Source of the DNA: Kribbella turkmenica
Lineage (GTDB): Bacteria > Actinomycetota > Actinomycetes > Propionibacteriales > Kribbellaceae
Direction: 5' to 3'
Length of the DNA: 64,000 bases
NCBI RefSeq assembly: GCF_004348725.1
Contig: NZ_SMKR01000010.1
Span: forward strand, 1-64,000
The first letter of the stretch is position 1. Each line of letters opens with the position of its first letter. The position numbers and the translations under genes were made by a program. Shown one piece after another: positions 24,789-33,299 of the stretch. A model generated the notes under the pieces. That model did not search any database and had not been told where the DNA came from. It saw only the letters and a list, made by a program, of their open reading frames with translations.

Positions 24789-26912
24789 ATGGTTGTGGGG
24801 AGCCGTCGGGGGCTGCGGTTCGCGGCACTCGGCACACTGCTCGCGGTGTTCGCGCTGCCCGCGTACGCCGACGACCCGACGCCACCACCACCGGCATCCG
24901 TGACGGACGTGAACCGCTCCCTGGAGCAGCTCCAGGCCGAGGCGGCCGCCGTCCAGGCCGACTTCGCGAAGGCGACCATCGCCTACACGAACGCGCTGAA
25001 GGCGGCGCAGGCCGCCGAGGCCGCGGCGAAGAAGGCGGAGACCTCGGCGACGGCGTCGAAGGGCAAGGCGGACGAGGAGCGCCGGCGCCTCGGGTTGCTG
25101 ACCGTGCAGGCGTACCAGACCGGCATCCCGACGGTGATGGGCGCCGAGTCGATGCTCTGGTCGCTCGCCCCGATCGCGGAGAACCTGCAGGAGATCGCCG
25201 ACCGGCAGACCGCCATCCAGCAGCTCGGCAGCACGCAGGTCACGCAGTACCAGACGGCGATGGCGGCCGAGAACGAGGCAGGCCGGGCGAAGTCGGAGGC
25301 CGCGAGCATGCGAGCCGCCGCCAACGAGGCCGCGGCGAAGGCGAAGCAGCTCAGCCAGGAGGTGCAGCAGAAGGCGGCCGGCGCCTCGCTGATGATGGAG
25401 AGCCAGTACGCCGACCTCGACGGCGCCTCGGCCTTGTCGAAGCAGTTGCAGCTCGCCCGGAACCAGCAGGCGCTGGCGCGCTGGCAGGCGTACCTGACCG
25501 AGCTGGCGACGGCCAAGATCACCCCACCGGCCGCCGCCGCACTGAAGAACCCGGCCAGGCTGCCGGCGGGCCTGGTGCCGCTGACTCGCGCCGGCGTTCC
25601 GGTTCCCGGTGCGGCCGCGCTGGTCCGAGGCGGCCGAACGGTCAAGGTGCTGCCGGCCGAGACGATCCGGGCGGTGAACCAGGCGTTCAGTCTGCTCGGC
25701 AAGCCGTACGGCGTCGCCGCGACCGGCCCGGACAGCTACGGCTGTCTCGGCGCGGCCCGGGTCGCCTGGCAGCCGTACACCACGCTCCCGAACCTGGTCG
25801 GCAAGGTCTACCCGGAGTACCAGGCGGTCCCCGCGTCCCAGGTCCAGCCGGGCGACCTGCTCGTGATGGGCAACAAGTCGCTCGGCCTGGTCCACATCGG
25901 GATCGCCCTCGAGAACGGCGAGATGATCGCCGCGGACGAGGCCAAGGGCGCGGTCGTCGTGACCAGGGTCCCGGACAACCTCTACGCCGCCCTGCGGCCG
26001 ACGCTCGGCAGGCCGGTGAAGCCCCAGGCCGCCCCGGTCGCGACCTCGGAGGCGTACGCGTTCCGGTGCGGCAACACGGCGACGTCGTACAACGTCGGCA
26101 GCGGGTCCTGGACCTGGCCGCTGGCCGAGGGCACCTACGAGATCGGTACGTCGTACGGGCAGGCGGGCTCGCTCTGGGCGAGCGGCTACCACAGCGGCCA
26201 GGACTTCCCGGCCGCCGTCGGTACGCCGGTTCGTGCGGTGACCTCCGGTGTCGTCCGGGTCGAGCACCCGGCCTGGGCCGGGAACCTGGTGCGCATCGAC
26301 CACGGCAACGGGCTGGAGACGTACTACGGGCACCTGAGCACGGTCGACGTGGCCGACGGCAGTCAGGTCAGCGCTGGGCAACGGATCGGCGCGGTCGGTT
26401 CCGAGGGGAACTCCACCGGCCCGCACCTGCACTTCGAGGTCCGGCTCGGCGGCGACCCGGTCAACCCGATGCCGTTCCTCGCGACCGGGAGCGCGACGGT
26501 GGGCTGGGGCGGTTTCAGCAACGGCATGATCCCCGCGAGCAAGCTGTGCGCCCTGGGTTCCGGCCACATGCTGCGTTGTGACGCGGCGGCCGCCTACCTG
26601 CGACTGGCCCGTGCCTACCGTGCCCAGTTCGGCAGGACCCTGTGCATCACCGACTCGTACCGCTCGTACTCGTCCCAGGTCAGCCTGTACGCGCGGAAGC
26701 CGTCGCTGGCCGCGCTGCCCGGCACCTCGAACCACGGCTGGGGTGTGGCGGTCGACCTGTGTGGCGGCGTGGACCGCTTCGGCACCGCGCAGTACCAGTG
26801 GATGAAGTCGCAGGCAGCGAAGTTCGGCTGGGTCCACCCGTCCTGGGCCGACCAGGGCGGCTCCCGCGAAGAACCATGGCACTGGGAGTTCGGCAAGCCG
26901 GCCGTCTCCTGA
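24789..26912 (+). CDS. Secreted peptidoglycan hydrolase with NlpC/P60, M23 and M15 domains
   Basis: This 707-residue protein has a Sec signal (cleavage near AYA, about residue 26) and a long coiled coil (about 38-235). An NlpC/P60-like domain has Cys319 in DSYGCLGAARVAW and His369 in LVHIGIAL. An M23/LytM domain has zinc ligands His468 in YHSGQDFP and the HxH at 546-548 in GPHLHFEV. A C-terminal M15/VanY-like D,D-carboxypeptidase has His649 and Asp656 in SNHGWGVAVDL and His698 in WHWEF. All three catalytic sets look intact, so one chain may cut stem peptide, cross-bridge and terminal D-Ala. The ATG at 24789 gives a clean signal peptide. Coiled-coil N-termini often restrain such enzymes until a partner binds. 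Confidence 0.92.
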   Translation: MVVGSRRGLRFAALGTLLAVFALPAYADDPTPPPPASVTDVNRSLEQLQAEAAAVQADFAKATIAYTNALKAAQAAEAAAKKAETSATASKGKADEERRRLGLLTVQAYQTGIPTVMGAESMLWSLAPIAENLQEIADRQTAIQQLGSTQVTQYQTAMAAENEAGRAKSEAASMRAAANEAAAKAKQLSQEVQQKAAGASLMMESQYADLDGASALSKQLQLARNQQALARWQAYLTELATAKITPPAAAALKNPARLPAGLVPLTRAGVPVPGAAALVRGGRTVKVLPAETIRAVNQAFSLLGKPYGVAATGPDSYGCLGAARVAWQPYTTLPNLVGKVYPEYQAVPASQVQPGDLLVMGNKSLGLVHIGIALENGEMIAADEAKGAVVVTRVPDNLYAALRPTLGRPVKPQAAPVATSEAYAFRCGNTATSYNVGSGSWTWPLAEGTYEIGTSYGQAGSLWASGYHSGQDFPAAVGTPVRAVTSGVVRVEHPAWAGNLVRIDHGNGLETYYGHLSTVDVADGSQVSAGQRIGAVGSEGNSTGPHLHFEVRLGGDPVNPMPFLATGSATVGWGGFSNGMIPASKLCALGSGHMLRCDAAAAYLRLARAYRAQFGRTLCITDSYRSYSSQVSLYARKPSLAALPGTSNHGWGVAVDLCGGVDRFGTAQYQWMKSQAAKFGWVHPSWADQGGSREEPWHWEFGKPAVS

Positions 26913-26957
26913 CGGCAGAACGCGGAACCCCGCGCCCGGCTCGTACGTCAGCACGAC

Positions 26958-27692
26958 ATGACAGCCAGGTATGACCATGTCGCGGCCGAGTACGACGAGT
27001 GGGTGGGGGCCGGCTCGGCACTCGACGACCCGACGTTCAGCGAACTGATCGGAGACGTCACTGGTGAGCAGGTCTGTGTCGTTGCCTGCGGCCAGGGTCG
27101 TGAGGCCCGTTTCCTGGCGACGCGGGGCGCGGCCGTCACCGGTGTCGACCTGTCCGTGAAGCTGCTCGAGAAGGCCGGCGAGCACGAGCGATCCACGCGA
27201 CTCGGGATCACCTACCGGCACGGCGACGCGCACACGTTGGCGGGCTTGGCGGACGACTCGTTCGACGGCGTCGTCTGCTACATGGCGCTGATGGACATCC
27301 CGAACCTGGACGGCGCCGTGCGATCCATCGCTCGCGTGCTGAGGCCCGGCGGCTGGTACGCGGCCACGATCACACACCCCTGCTTCAAGACACCCGCGTG
27401 CGGAGACCTGGTCGACCACGTGGACCAGAGCGTTCGGCGTACTGTCGGCCAGTACTTCGCCGAGGGCTATTGGGACGGGCCAGGGGCACATCGCAACGCG
27501 CTTCCGGTCGGGGCCTATCACCGGACCCTCAGCACCTACGTCAACACCCTCACGTCCGCCGGGCTCACGATCGACCAGCTCCGGGAATCACCACAGGACA
27601 ACCCACCGGTGTGGCGCGAGGTCGCTCAACTCCTCTACATCCGCGGCTCATCGCGGCAGGAACCTCGCGGCGCCCGCGGCGGTGACGAGTAG
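26958..27692 (+). CDS. Class I SAM-dependent methyltransferase
   Basis: This 244-residue protein starts ARYDHVAAEYDEWVG. Motif I reads VCVVACGQGREARFLA, with Cys-Gly-Gln-Gly rather than the usual GCGTG, then VTGVDLS. ADDSFDGVVCYMALMDI and VLRPGGWYAATITHPCF are the post-I and motif-III regions of methyltransferase-11/25-like enzymes. Small-molecule substrate unknown. The 3' end overlaps the convergent exporter gene by 45 bp. Confidence 0.85.
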   Translation: MTARYDHVAAEYDEWVGAGSALDDPTFSELIGDVTGEQVCVVACGQGREARFLATRGAAVTGVDLSVKLLEKAGEHERSTRLGITYRHGDAHTLAGLADDSFDGVVCYMALMDIPNLDGAVRSIARVLRPGGWYAATITHPCFKTPACGDLVDHVDQSVRRTVGQYFAEGYWDGPGAHRNALPVGAYHRTLSTYVNTLTSAGLTIDQLRESPQDNPPVWREVAQLLYIRGSSRQEPRGARGGDE

Positions 27693-29072
27693 GAGTACGG
27701 CGCTGACGCCGGCCGAGACCTGGAAGCCGGTGGTGAAGGCATCCGCGCCGGCCGCCGAGCCGAGCGCCTCCCGGGTCAGTTCGGCATCGTGGCCGAACTG
27801 GTCGCGGTAGACAGCGGTGATCAGACTGCCGAGCAGCGCGATGCCCAGCGCGCCGCCGAGTTGGGGTGCGGTCGCCGAGATCGCGGCCGCACCGCCCGCG
27901 CGCTCGGCCGGGGCGGCGCCGATCATCAGGTTGGTGGCCAACGCCATCGTCGGGGCCAGGCCGGCCGAGATGACGATCGAGCCGGTCACCAGCAGGCCCA
28001 GCGGACCGACCTGCGTCAGGACGGCGAAGCCGGCCACGGCGAGGACCAGGCCGGCGGCGATCACGCCGCCCGGAGGGAAGCGGTGGGCCAGTCGAGGCGC
28101 GAGCAGGGATCCGGCGATCGTCCCGGCGGCCGACGGAGCCGTCCACAGGCCGGCGGTCAGCGGATCCAGGCCGTGCGCGAGCTGGAGGAACTGCGCGATC
28201 GCGTAGTTCACGCCCCAGAGCACGAAGATCGCCAGCGCCAGCGCGATCGCGGAGGCACTGAACACGCGGCTCGCGAACAACGCCAGGTCGACCATCGGGT
28301 CGGCCAGCCGCCGTTGCCGCCGGAGGAACACGGCCCCGAGGACCAACCCGACCGCGATCGCACCGGTCCACCGCCACGCGAACCCGTCCGCGGCGATCTG
28401 CTTCAGGCCGTAGACGACCGGCAGGATCGCGGCCATCGACAGCAGCGCGCTGACCGGGTCGAGCCGCTTGCTACCTGGTGCCCGGTACTCCGGCAGCAGC
28501 CGCGGGCCGGCGACCAGTAGAGCCGCCATCACCGGTACGCCGGCCAGGAACACCGAACCCCACCAGAAGTTGTCCAGCAACCAGCCTCCGACCAGCGGGC
28601 CGATCGCCGTACCGCCGGAGACGCTCGCGACCACGATGCCGATCGCGACGCCGCGCTGCCGGGTGTCCTTGAACATGGACGCGACCAGTGCGACCACGGA
28701 CGGCATCAGGGTCGACCCGGCGAGCCCCATCAACGCCCGGGTGCCGATCAGCATCGCGGGACTGACCGAGTACGCCGCCAGCACCGAGGCGACGCCGTAC
28801 AGCGCGGCACCGCCCAGCAGCAGCCGCCGACGGCCGATCCGGTCGCCGAGCGCGCCCATCGTGACCAGCGAGCCGGCCAGCAGGAACGCGTAGATGTCCA
28901 CGATCCACAGTAGTTCGGAGCCGCTCGGCCGCAGGTCGGCTGCGATCGACGGCAACGCCAGGTGGGTCACGGTCAGCTCGAGGGAGGCCAGCAGTGCGGG
29001 CAGCGCCAGTATCGCCAGGCCGAGCCACTCACGCCGGCCGGCCAGGGAAATCTCATCCTTTGTCGATGTCAC
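27648..29072 (-). CDS. MFS drug exporter, DHA2 (14-span) family
   Basis: This 474-residue inner-membrane protein contains the DHA2 start LPALLASLELTVTHLALPSI, motif A GALGDRIGRRRLLLGG (about residues 75-90) and motif C GSTLMPSVVALVASMF. Fourteen spans are likely. Family members exchange protons for lipophilic cations or antibiotics. The usual membrane-embedded Asp of motif D1 (LDxTVVNVALP) is Glu-Leu-Thr-Val-Thr here. Last gene of a four-gene run (PstS-like, phosphoesterase, trmO, exporter); it starts 38 bp after trmO at a GTG. Confidence 0.9.
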   Translation of the reverse strand: MTSTKDEISLAGRREWLGLAILALPALLASLELTVTHLALPSIAADLRPSGSELLWIVDIYAFLLAGSLVTMGALGDRIGRRRLLLGGAALYGVASVLAAYSVSPAMLIGTRALMGLAGSTLMPSVVALVASMFKDTRQRGVAIGIVVASVSGGTAIGPLVGGWLLDNFWWGSVFLAGVPVMAALLVAGPRLLPEYRAPGSKRLDPVSALLSMAAILPVVYGLKQIAADGFAWRWTGAIAVGLVLGAVFLRRQRRLADPMVDLALFASRVFSASAIALALAIFVLWGVNYAIAQFLQLAHGLDPLTAGLWTAPSAAGTIAGSLLAPRLAHRFPPGGVIAAGLVLAVAGFAVLTQVGPLGLLVTGSIVISAGLAPTMALATNLMIGAAPAERAGGAAAISATAPQLGGALGIALLGSLITAVYRDQFGHDAELTREALGSAAGADAFTTGFQVSAGVSAVLLLVTAAGAARFLPR

Positions 29073-29110
29073 GCGTCGCAGTGTGGAACCTCAACAAGGC
29101 TTGAGGTCAA

Positions 29111-29524
29111 CTAGCGTTCGGTGACGTCGCCCAGGACCGGTTTGACGTCGACGATCGGCGTCTCGTCCAGGGCCTCGAGGCGATCCACCTGGATCCGCGG
29201 GCCGTCGGTCGCGACGATGGTGACGCGGTGCAGGCCGAGGGGGTTCGGGCGGTCGGGGGAGCGGGTGCTGAAGACACCGGTCTCGGGCCGGTTGTGATCG
29301 TCCCGGGGATGCACCAGGAGCACCTCCCGGTCGGCGCGGTCGAACCAGGTGACGACGATGATCTCGTCTCCGGCCGCAAGGTCGCGCAGGCCCTCGCGGA
29401 CCGACTCGTCGAACACCAGCCAGGCGCTCGGCGCACCTTCGTCGGGCTGCCGCGGCGCCTCGTCCCTGCTCCTCAGCACCGACTCCACCCGGCCGATCGG
29501 CCGGACCAGGAACTGGCGTGTCAT
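29111..29524 (-). CDS. trmO: tRNA (N6-threonylcarbamoyl-A37) N6-methyltransferase TrmO
   Basis: This 137-residue single-domain protein of the TsaA/TrmO family has the start FLVRPIGRVES and the hallmark FSTRSPDRPNPLGLHRV (about residues 84-100) that binds SAM. TrmO methylates t6A37 of threonine tRNAs. ATG at 29524 overlaps the stop of the phosphoesterase gene, so the two are coupled; longer upstream frames are antisense to that gene. Length fits the short form without a C-terminal extension. Confidence 0.88.
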   Translation of the reverse strand: MTRQFLVRPIGRVESVLRSRDEAPRQPDEGAPSAWLVFDESVREGLRDLAAGDEIIVVTWFDRADREVLLVHPRDDHNRPETGVFSTRSPDRPNPLGLHRVTIVATDGPRIQVDRLEALDETPIVDVKPVLGDVTER

Positions 29525-30279
29525 CAGAGCGGGAACCGGTAGAGGGTCTGCAGCGGCTCGCCGGGAGTGTGCACGTGCAGGGCGAGGCCGGGGTACGCCG
29601 TGGGGTCGACCAGGCCGCCGTCGGGAGTCGCGGGTTCGAAGGGGAGTGGCACGGTCGAGCGGATGCCCGGAGCGCCGAGGACCGGGTGGCCGGCGAAGCT
29701 GGTGACGACGGCGTTGTGGACGTGTCCGGTCAGCAGCGCGGTGATCGCCTTCCCGGTCAGGACGGCCTCGAAGGCGTCCCGGTCCCGCAGCATCCACTGG
29801 TCCATGACCGGATGGTGCATGTCCAGCGGCGGGTGGTGGAAGGCCACGAAGACTGGTCCGTCGAACGGCTCGCGCAGTACGCCGTCCAGCCAGGTCAGGG
29901 AGCCCGTGGACAGCAGGCCGTGGTCCTCGCCCGGTACCGTGCTGTCGACCAGAACGAACCGGGCATCGCCGACCTCGCGCACCTGATGGACCGGATGCCC
30001 GTCGCCCGGGGAAGCGACGTACGACCTCAGTCCGGCCCGCAGCGGTGCGCTCACGTCGTGGTTGCCCGGCAGCATCAGCACCGGCACGTCCAGCGTCAGC
30101 TCGGCGGCCACCTCGTCGTACTCGGCCGGCAGGCCGTGGTCGGCCAGGTCGCCGGTGACCACGACGACGTCGACCGGCCGCCGGAACGAGCGCAGGTACG
30201 ACGTGACCCGCCGGAGCCGGGACCGTGCCTCCTCCGAGCCGTCCAGGTGCGGGTCACTGAGGTGCGCGATCACGTACAT
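29524..30279 (-). CDS. Calcineurin-like metallophosphoesterase (CpdA-type)
   Basis: This 251-residue protein has all metal-site motifs in order: HLSDPHLD, VVTGDLADHG, LPGNHD, FHHPPLD and TGHVHNA. Layout matches the class III cyclic-nucleotide phosphodiesterase CpdA family, although many members prefer other phosphodiesters. No signal peptide. It is coupled to trmO by an ATGA overlap and follows the PstS-like gene by 9 bp. Confidence 0.9.
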   Translation of the reverse strand: MYVIAHLSDPHLDGSEEARSRLRRVTSYLRSFRRPVDVVVVTGDLADHGLPAEYDEVAAELTLDVPVLMLPGNHDVSAPLRAGLRSYVASPGDGHPVHQVREVGDARFVLVDSTVPGEDHGLLSTGSLTWLDGVLREPFDGPVFVAFHHPPLDMHHPVMDQWMLRDRDAFEAVLTGKAITALLTGHVHNAVVTSFAGHPVLGAPGIRSTVPLPFEPATPDGGLVDPTAYPGLALHVHTPGEPLQTLYRFPL

Positions 30280-30288
30280 GCCAGCACC

Positions 30289-31791
30289 TTAGCCGCAGAA
30301 ACCGCCCGGCAGATCGTTGCAGGGAACGAGCCCGCCACGCGCCAGCACCGGCCGGACCTGGGCCGATCGCAGGTGGTCGAGGAAGGCCGCGGTGAGCGAG
30401 CCGGGCTCGGGTGCCTTGTGGGTGTACGCGTGCTCGATTTCCCAGAACCTGTACGACCCGTCCGCGACCTTCGCCGCGTCGGGTACGACGCCGTCGATCG
30501 ACGCGACCGTGACCTCCGGGAACTTCCGGGTGCTGCCGAGCTCGGCGTACCCGATCGCGCCGTCGATCTCGTTCACCCTGGTCAGCAGCTCCTCGGTGGT
30601 CCCGACCTCACACCGGTGGTGCCTGGCGACCGGGTCGTCGCGGCGGCAGTCGTCGGAGGAGATGCCGAGCTCCGGGTCGCCGGCCAGCACCTTGTCGCGG
30701 AACACCCGGCGCGAGCCGGAGTCCGGTCCGACCCGGCTGACCATCCGGATCGGCAGGTCCCGGCCGCCGAGCTGCTTCCAGTTGGTCACCCGGCCGCCGT
30801 AGATGTCGCGCAGTTGCGCGGTGGTCAGTCCGGTCACGTCCGCCGACCGGTTCACCGCGACCGCGAACACGACCACGGCCACCGGCTCGCCCCACAGGTC
30901 CGGTGCGTCCTCCGCGGTACCGTCGGACATCGCGATCAGGTTCGCGGCCGCGCCGGCGTCCCGGGCACCGGTCTCCGCGAGCATCCGGACGCCGCTGCGG
31001 CTGCCGTTCGCCGCGATGGTGATGTCGGCGTCGGTGCACTCGGCCGCGTACGCCGTCCGCACCTCGCGCATCGTCGACTCGACCGCGGTCGACCCGATGA
31101 TCCGCACCTGCCCGGAGGCACAGTTGTCCGGCGGCTGCAGGACGTCGACCAGGAACAGTGCGACCAGCGCCCCGACGAGCAGCAGCGACAGCGCCCCGAA
31201 CGTCAGCGTCCGGCGGCCGGGCCCGCGCGGCCGGGGCTCGTGGTACACGCCGCCGCCGGTCGAGCCGCCGGCCAGGTAGCCGGAGTGGCTGACCCCCCTG
31301 CCGGTGCCGGACAGCACGAGCAGGAACTTGAAGTGGTCGCCGCGGTTGATCGCGATCCGCGGCACCACCAGCTTGCTGGTGTCGACGTAGTTCGCCGGGA
31401 CCATCCGGCGCTGCAGCATCTCGCCGAGCGCCTTCGGTTGCGCCTCGGTGACCTTCAGCCCGACGATCGTCCGGTCCGGGAACGCGAACGACACCTTCTC
31501 GTGCATGTCCTGCGGGTCGATGTCCATCCCGCCGGCGTTGTCCAGCCGGAGCAGCACGATGCTCGGGTTCTCGACCACCGCGCCCTGGTGCCGGACCTCG
31601 ACGTCCACCATCCGCTGCGTCTTGTCCGCGCTCGGGTAGACCCCGATCGGGGCGTCCACCTGTACCCGGTAGACGAGCCGTTTGCGCCGCAGGACGTACC
31701 GGTCGACCAGCCAGGCGACCGCCGTGCCGATCAGGGCGACGAAGGCGATGATCGTTTCGAGATTGATGTCGCCCAGACCCGAGAAATCCAC
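30289..31791 (-). CDS. Membrane-anchored protein with a PstS-like binding domain
   Basis: This 500-residue protein has an N-terminal span (IIAFVALIGTAVAWLVDRYVL), then about 160 residues of beta-rich sequence with no family I recognise and a Gly/Pro-rich linker. A second span (LSLLLVGALVALFLVDVL, about residue 215) is followed by an extracytoplasmic type-2 periplasmic-binding domain with GSTAVESTMREV and QLRDIYGGRVTNWKQLGG, as in PstS phosphate receptors. No Pst permease is nearby, so this is a sensor or scaffold rather than an importer receptor. The GTG at 31791 has GGAGG upstream. The second span places the PBP-like domain outside the cell; ligand unknown. Confidence 0.8.
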   Translation of the reverse strand: MDFSGLGDINLETIIAFVALIGTAVAWLVDRYVLRRKRLVYRVQVDAPIGVYPSADKTQRMVDVEVRHQGAVVENPSIVLLRLDNAGGMDIDPQDMHEKVSFAFPDRTIVGLKVTEAQPKALGEMLQRRMVPANYVDTSKLVVPRIAINRGDHFKFLLVLSGTGRGVSHSGYLAGGSTGGGVYHEPRPRGPGRRTLTFGALSLLLVGALVALFLVDVLQPPDNCASGQVRIIGSTAVESTMREVRTAYAAECTDADITIAANGSRSGVRMLAETGARDAGAAANLIAMSDGTAEDAPDLWGEPVAVVVFAVAVNRSADVTGLTTAQLRDIYGGRVTNWKQLGGRDLPIRMVSRVGPDSGSRRVFRDKVLAGDPELGISSDDCRRDDPVARHHRCEVGTTEELLTRVNEIDGAIGYAELGSTRKFPEVTVASIDGVVPDAAKVADGSYRFWEIEHAYTHKAPEPGSLTAAFLDHLRSAQVRPVLARGGLVPCNDLPGGFCG

Positions 31792-31903
31792 CGTTCCCTC
31801 CCGCCGGCGACGCTAGTCAGCCCCGGTGAACGGGTGCTTACCGCGTGATGACGTACGGGGTGTGGGCTTGGCCGGGTGCGGACGGTCTGCGAGATTGGTC
31901 CGC

Positions 31904-33262
31904 ATGGCTGAACAGGTTGACGTGGTCGTGATCGGACTCGGGGTGGGCGGTGAGGAGACGGCGGGGCGGCTGGCGGAGGCCGGGCTGAACGTCGTCGGGC
32001 TGGACCCCCGGCTGGTCGGTGGGGAGTGCCCGTACTGGGGCTGTGTCCCGAGCAAGATGATGATCCGGGCCGCGAACCTGATCGCCGAGACCCGCCGGGT
32101 GGACGGCATGGCGGGCACGGCCACCGTGCGGCCGGACTGGGCGCCGGTGGCCCGGCGGATCCGCGAGGAGGCCACCGACAGCTGGAACGACCAGGTCGCG
32201 GTCGACCGGTTGGTGAAGAAGGGCGTCACCTTCCTGCGCGAGCGCGGCACCATCACCGGGCCGCGCACGGTGAAGGCCGGCGACCGGGAGTTCGAGGCGG
32301 CCCGCGGCATCGTGATCGCGACCGGTACGGTCCCGGTGATCCCGCCGATCGACGGTCTCGCCGGTACGCCGTACTGGACGAACCACGAGGCGATCGAGGC
32401 GGACACGCTGCCGGCCTCGATCCTGGTGCTCGGCGGCGGCGCGATCGGGCTCGAACTGACCCAGGTGTTCGCCCGGTTCGGGGTCGAGGTGACGGTGGTC
32501 GAGGCGGCCGGCCGGATTCTCGCGATGGAGGAACCGGAGTCCAGCGAGCTCGCCCGGGAGGCGCTCGAACGCGACGGCGTCCGGTTCCACACCGGCACGC
32601 CGGCCAAGCAGGTCGCGCACGACGGCGACACCTTCACGGTGACCCTCGACGACGGCACCACGCTGACCGCGGAGAAGTTGCTGGTGGCAACCGGTCGGCG
32701 GGTGGACGTGCGGGTGCTCGGCCTCGACCAGGTCGGCATCGACCCCGGCGTACGGCGGGTGGAGGTCGACGAGCACGTCCGCGCCGCGGACCGTGTCTGG
32801 GCGGTCGGCGACGTCACCGGGGTGGGCGCGTTCACGCACAACGCGATGTACCAGGCGAACGTCGCGGTGTTCGACATCCTCGGCAGCGAGGGCGCACCGC
32901 TGGCCAGCTACCACGCGATGCCGCGGGTGACCTTCACCGACCCGGAGATCGGCGCGGTCGGGATGACCGAGAAGCAGGCGCGGGACGCCGGCCTGGACGT
33001 GAGGACCGGACTGAGCCAGATCCCGTCCTCGGCCCGCGGCTGGATCCACAAGGCCGGCAACGAGGGTCTCATCAAACTGGTGGTCGACAACGAGCGCGGT
33101 GTGCTGGTCGGCGCGACCAGCGCCGGACCGACCGGTGGCGAGGTGCTCGGCGCGCTCGCGGTGGCGGTGCACGCGGCCGTTCCCGTGCACACGCTGCAAC
33201 AGCTCATTTACGCGTACCCGACGTTCCACCGGGCGATCGGGGACGCGCTGAAGCAGTTGTGA
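31904..33262 (+). CDS. FAD-dependent pyridine nucleotide-disulfide oxidoreductase
   Basis: This 452-residue protein has FAD motif VVVIGLGVGGEETAG, redox pair GGECPYWGCVPSK (CxxxxC, about residues 40-52) and NAD(P) motif ILVLGGGAIGLELT. It resembles dihydrolipoyl dehydrogenase and mercuric reductase. However, the C-terminal His-Glu dyad of those enzymes (HPTLSE) reads YAYPTFHRAI, so it is not a normal E3. The true disulfide or quinone substrate is unknown. The nickel/cobalt transporter operon begins 37 bp downstream on the same strand. Confidence 0.88.
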   Translation: MAEQVDVVVIGLGVGGEETAGRLAEAGLNVVGLDPRLVGGECPYWGCVPSKMMIRAANLIAETRRVDGMAGTATVRPDWAPVARRIREEATDSWNDQVAVDRLVKKGVTFLRERGTITGPRTVKAGDREFEAARGIVIATGTVPVIPPIDGLAGTPYWTNHEAIEADTLPASILVLGGGAIGLELTQVFARFGVEVTVVEAAGRILAMEEPESSELAREALERDGVRFHTGTPAKQVAHDGDTFTVTLDDGTTLTAEKLLVATGRRVDVRVLGLDQVGIDPGVRRVEVDEHVRAADRVWAVGDVTGVGAFTHNAMYQANVAVFDILGSEGAPLASYHAMPRVTFTDPEIGAVGMTEKQARDAGLDVRTGLSQIPSSARGWIHKAGNEGLIKLVVDNERGVLVGATSAGPTGGEVLGALAVAVHAAVPVHTLQQLIYAYPTFHRAIGDALKQL

Positions 33263-33268
33263 GACTCT

Positions 33269-33289
33269 TGTTGCGATCCGGTCGCAACA
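33269..33289. promoter_or_regulatory. Nur-box-like palindrome before cbiMN
   Basis: TGTTGCGA-TCCGG-TCGCAACA is a perfect 8-5-8 inverted repeat ending 10 bp before the GTG of cbiMN. Spacing and the TTGC...GCAA ends match the pattern TTGCAA-N5-TTGCAA described for the nickel-responsive Fur-family repressor Nur of streptomycetes, with C/G substituted at the inner positions. Overlap with the ribosome-binding region would allow tight repression. Confidence 0.6.
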
Positions 33290-33299
33290 GGATGAAGAT

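Noticed and set aside
24723-27521. Very long open frame (932 codons) on the minus strand
   Set aside because: It is antisense to the peptidoglycan hydrolase and methyltransferase genes, has Arg/Val/Gly-rich low-complexity composition and no recognisable domains; a GC-skew shadow.
29518-31848. Long plus-strand open frame of 776 codons
   Set aside because: It is antisense to the phosphoesterase and PstS-like genes, and its composition (Arg, His, Val, Gln) is typical of shadow frames.
33263-33299. Cobalamin riboswitch before cbiMN
   Set aside because: The gap is only 37 bp, far too short for the roughly 200-nt element, and it is filled by the palindrome.
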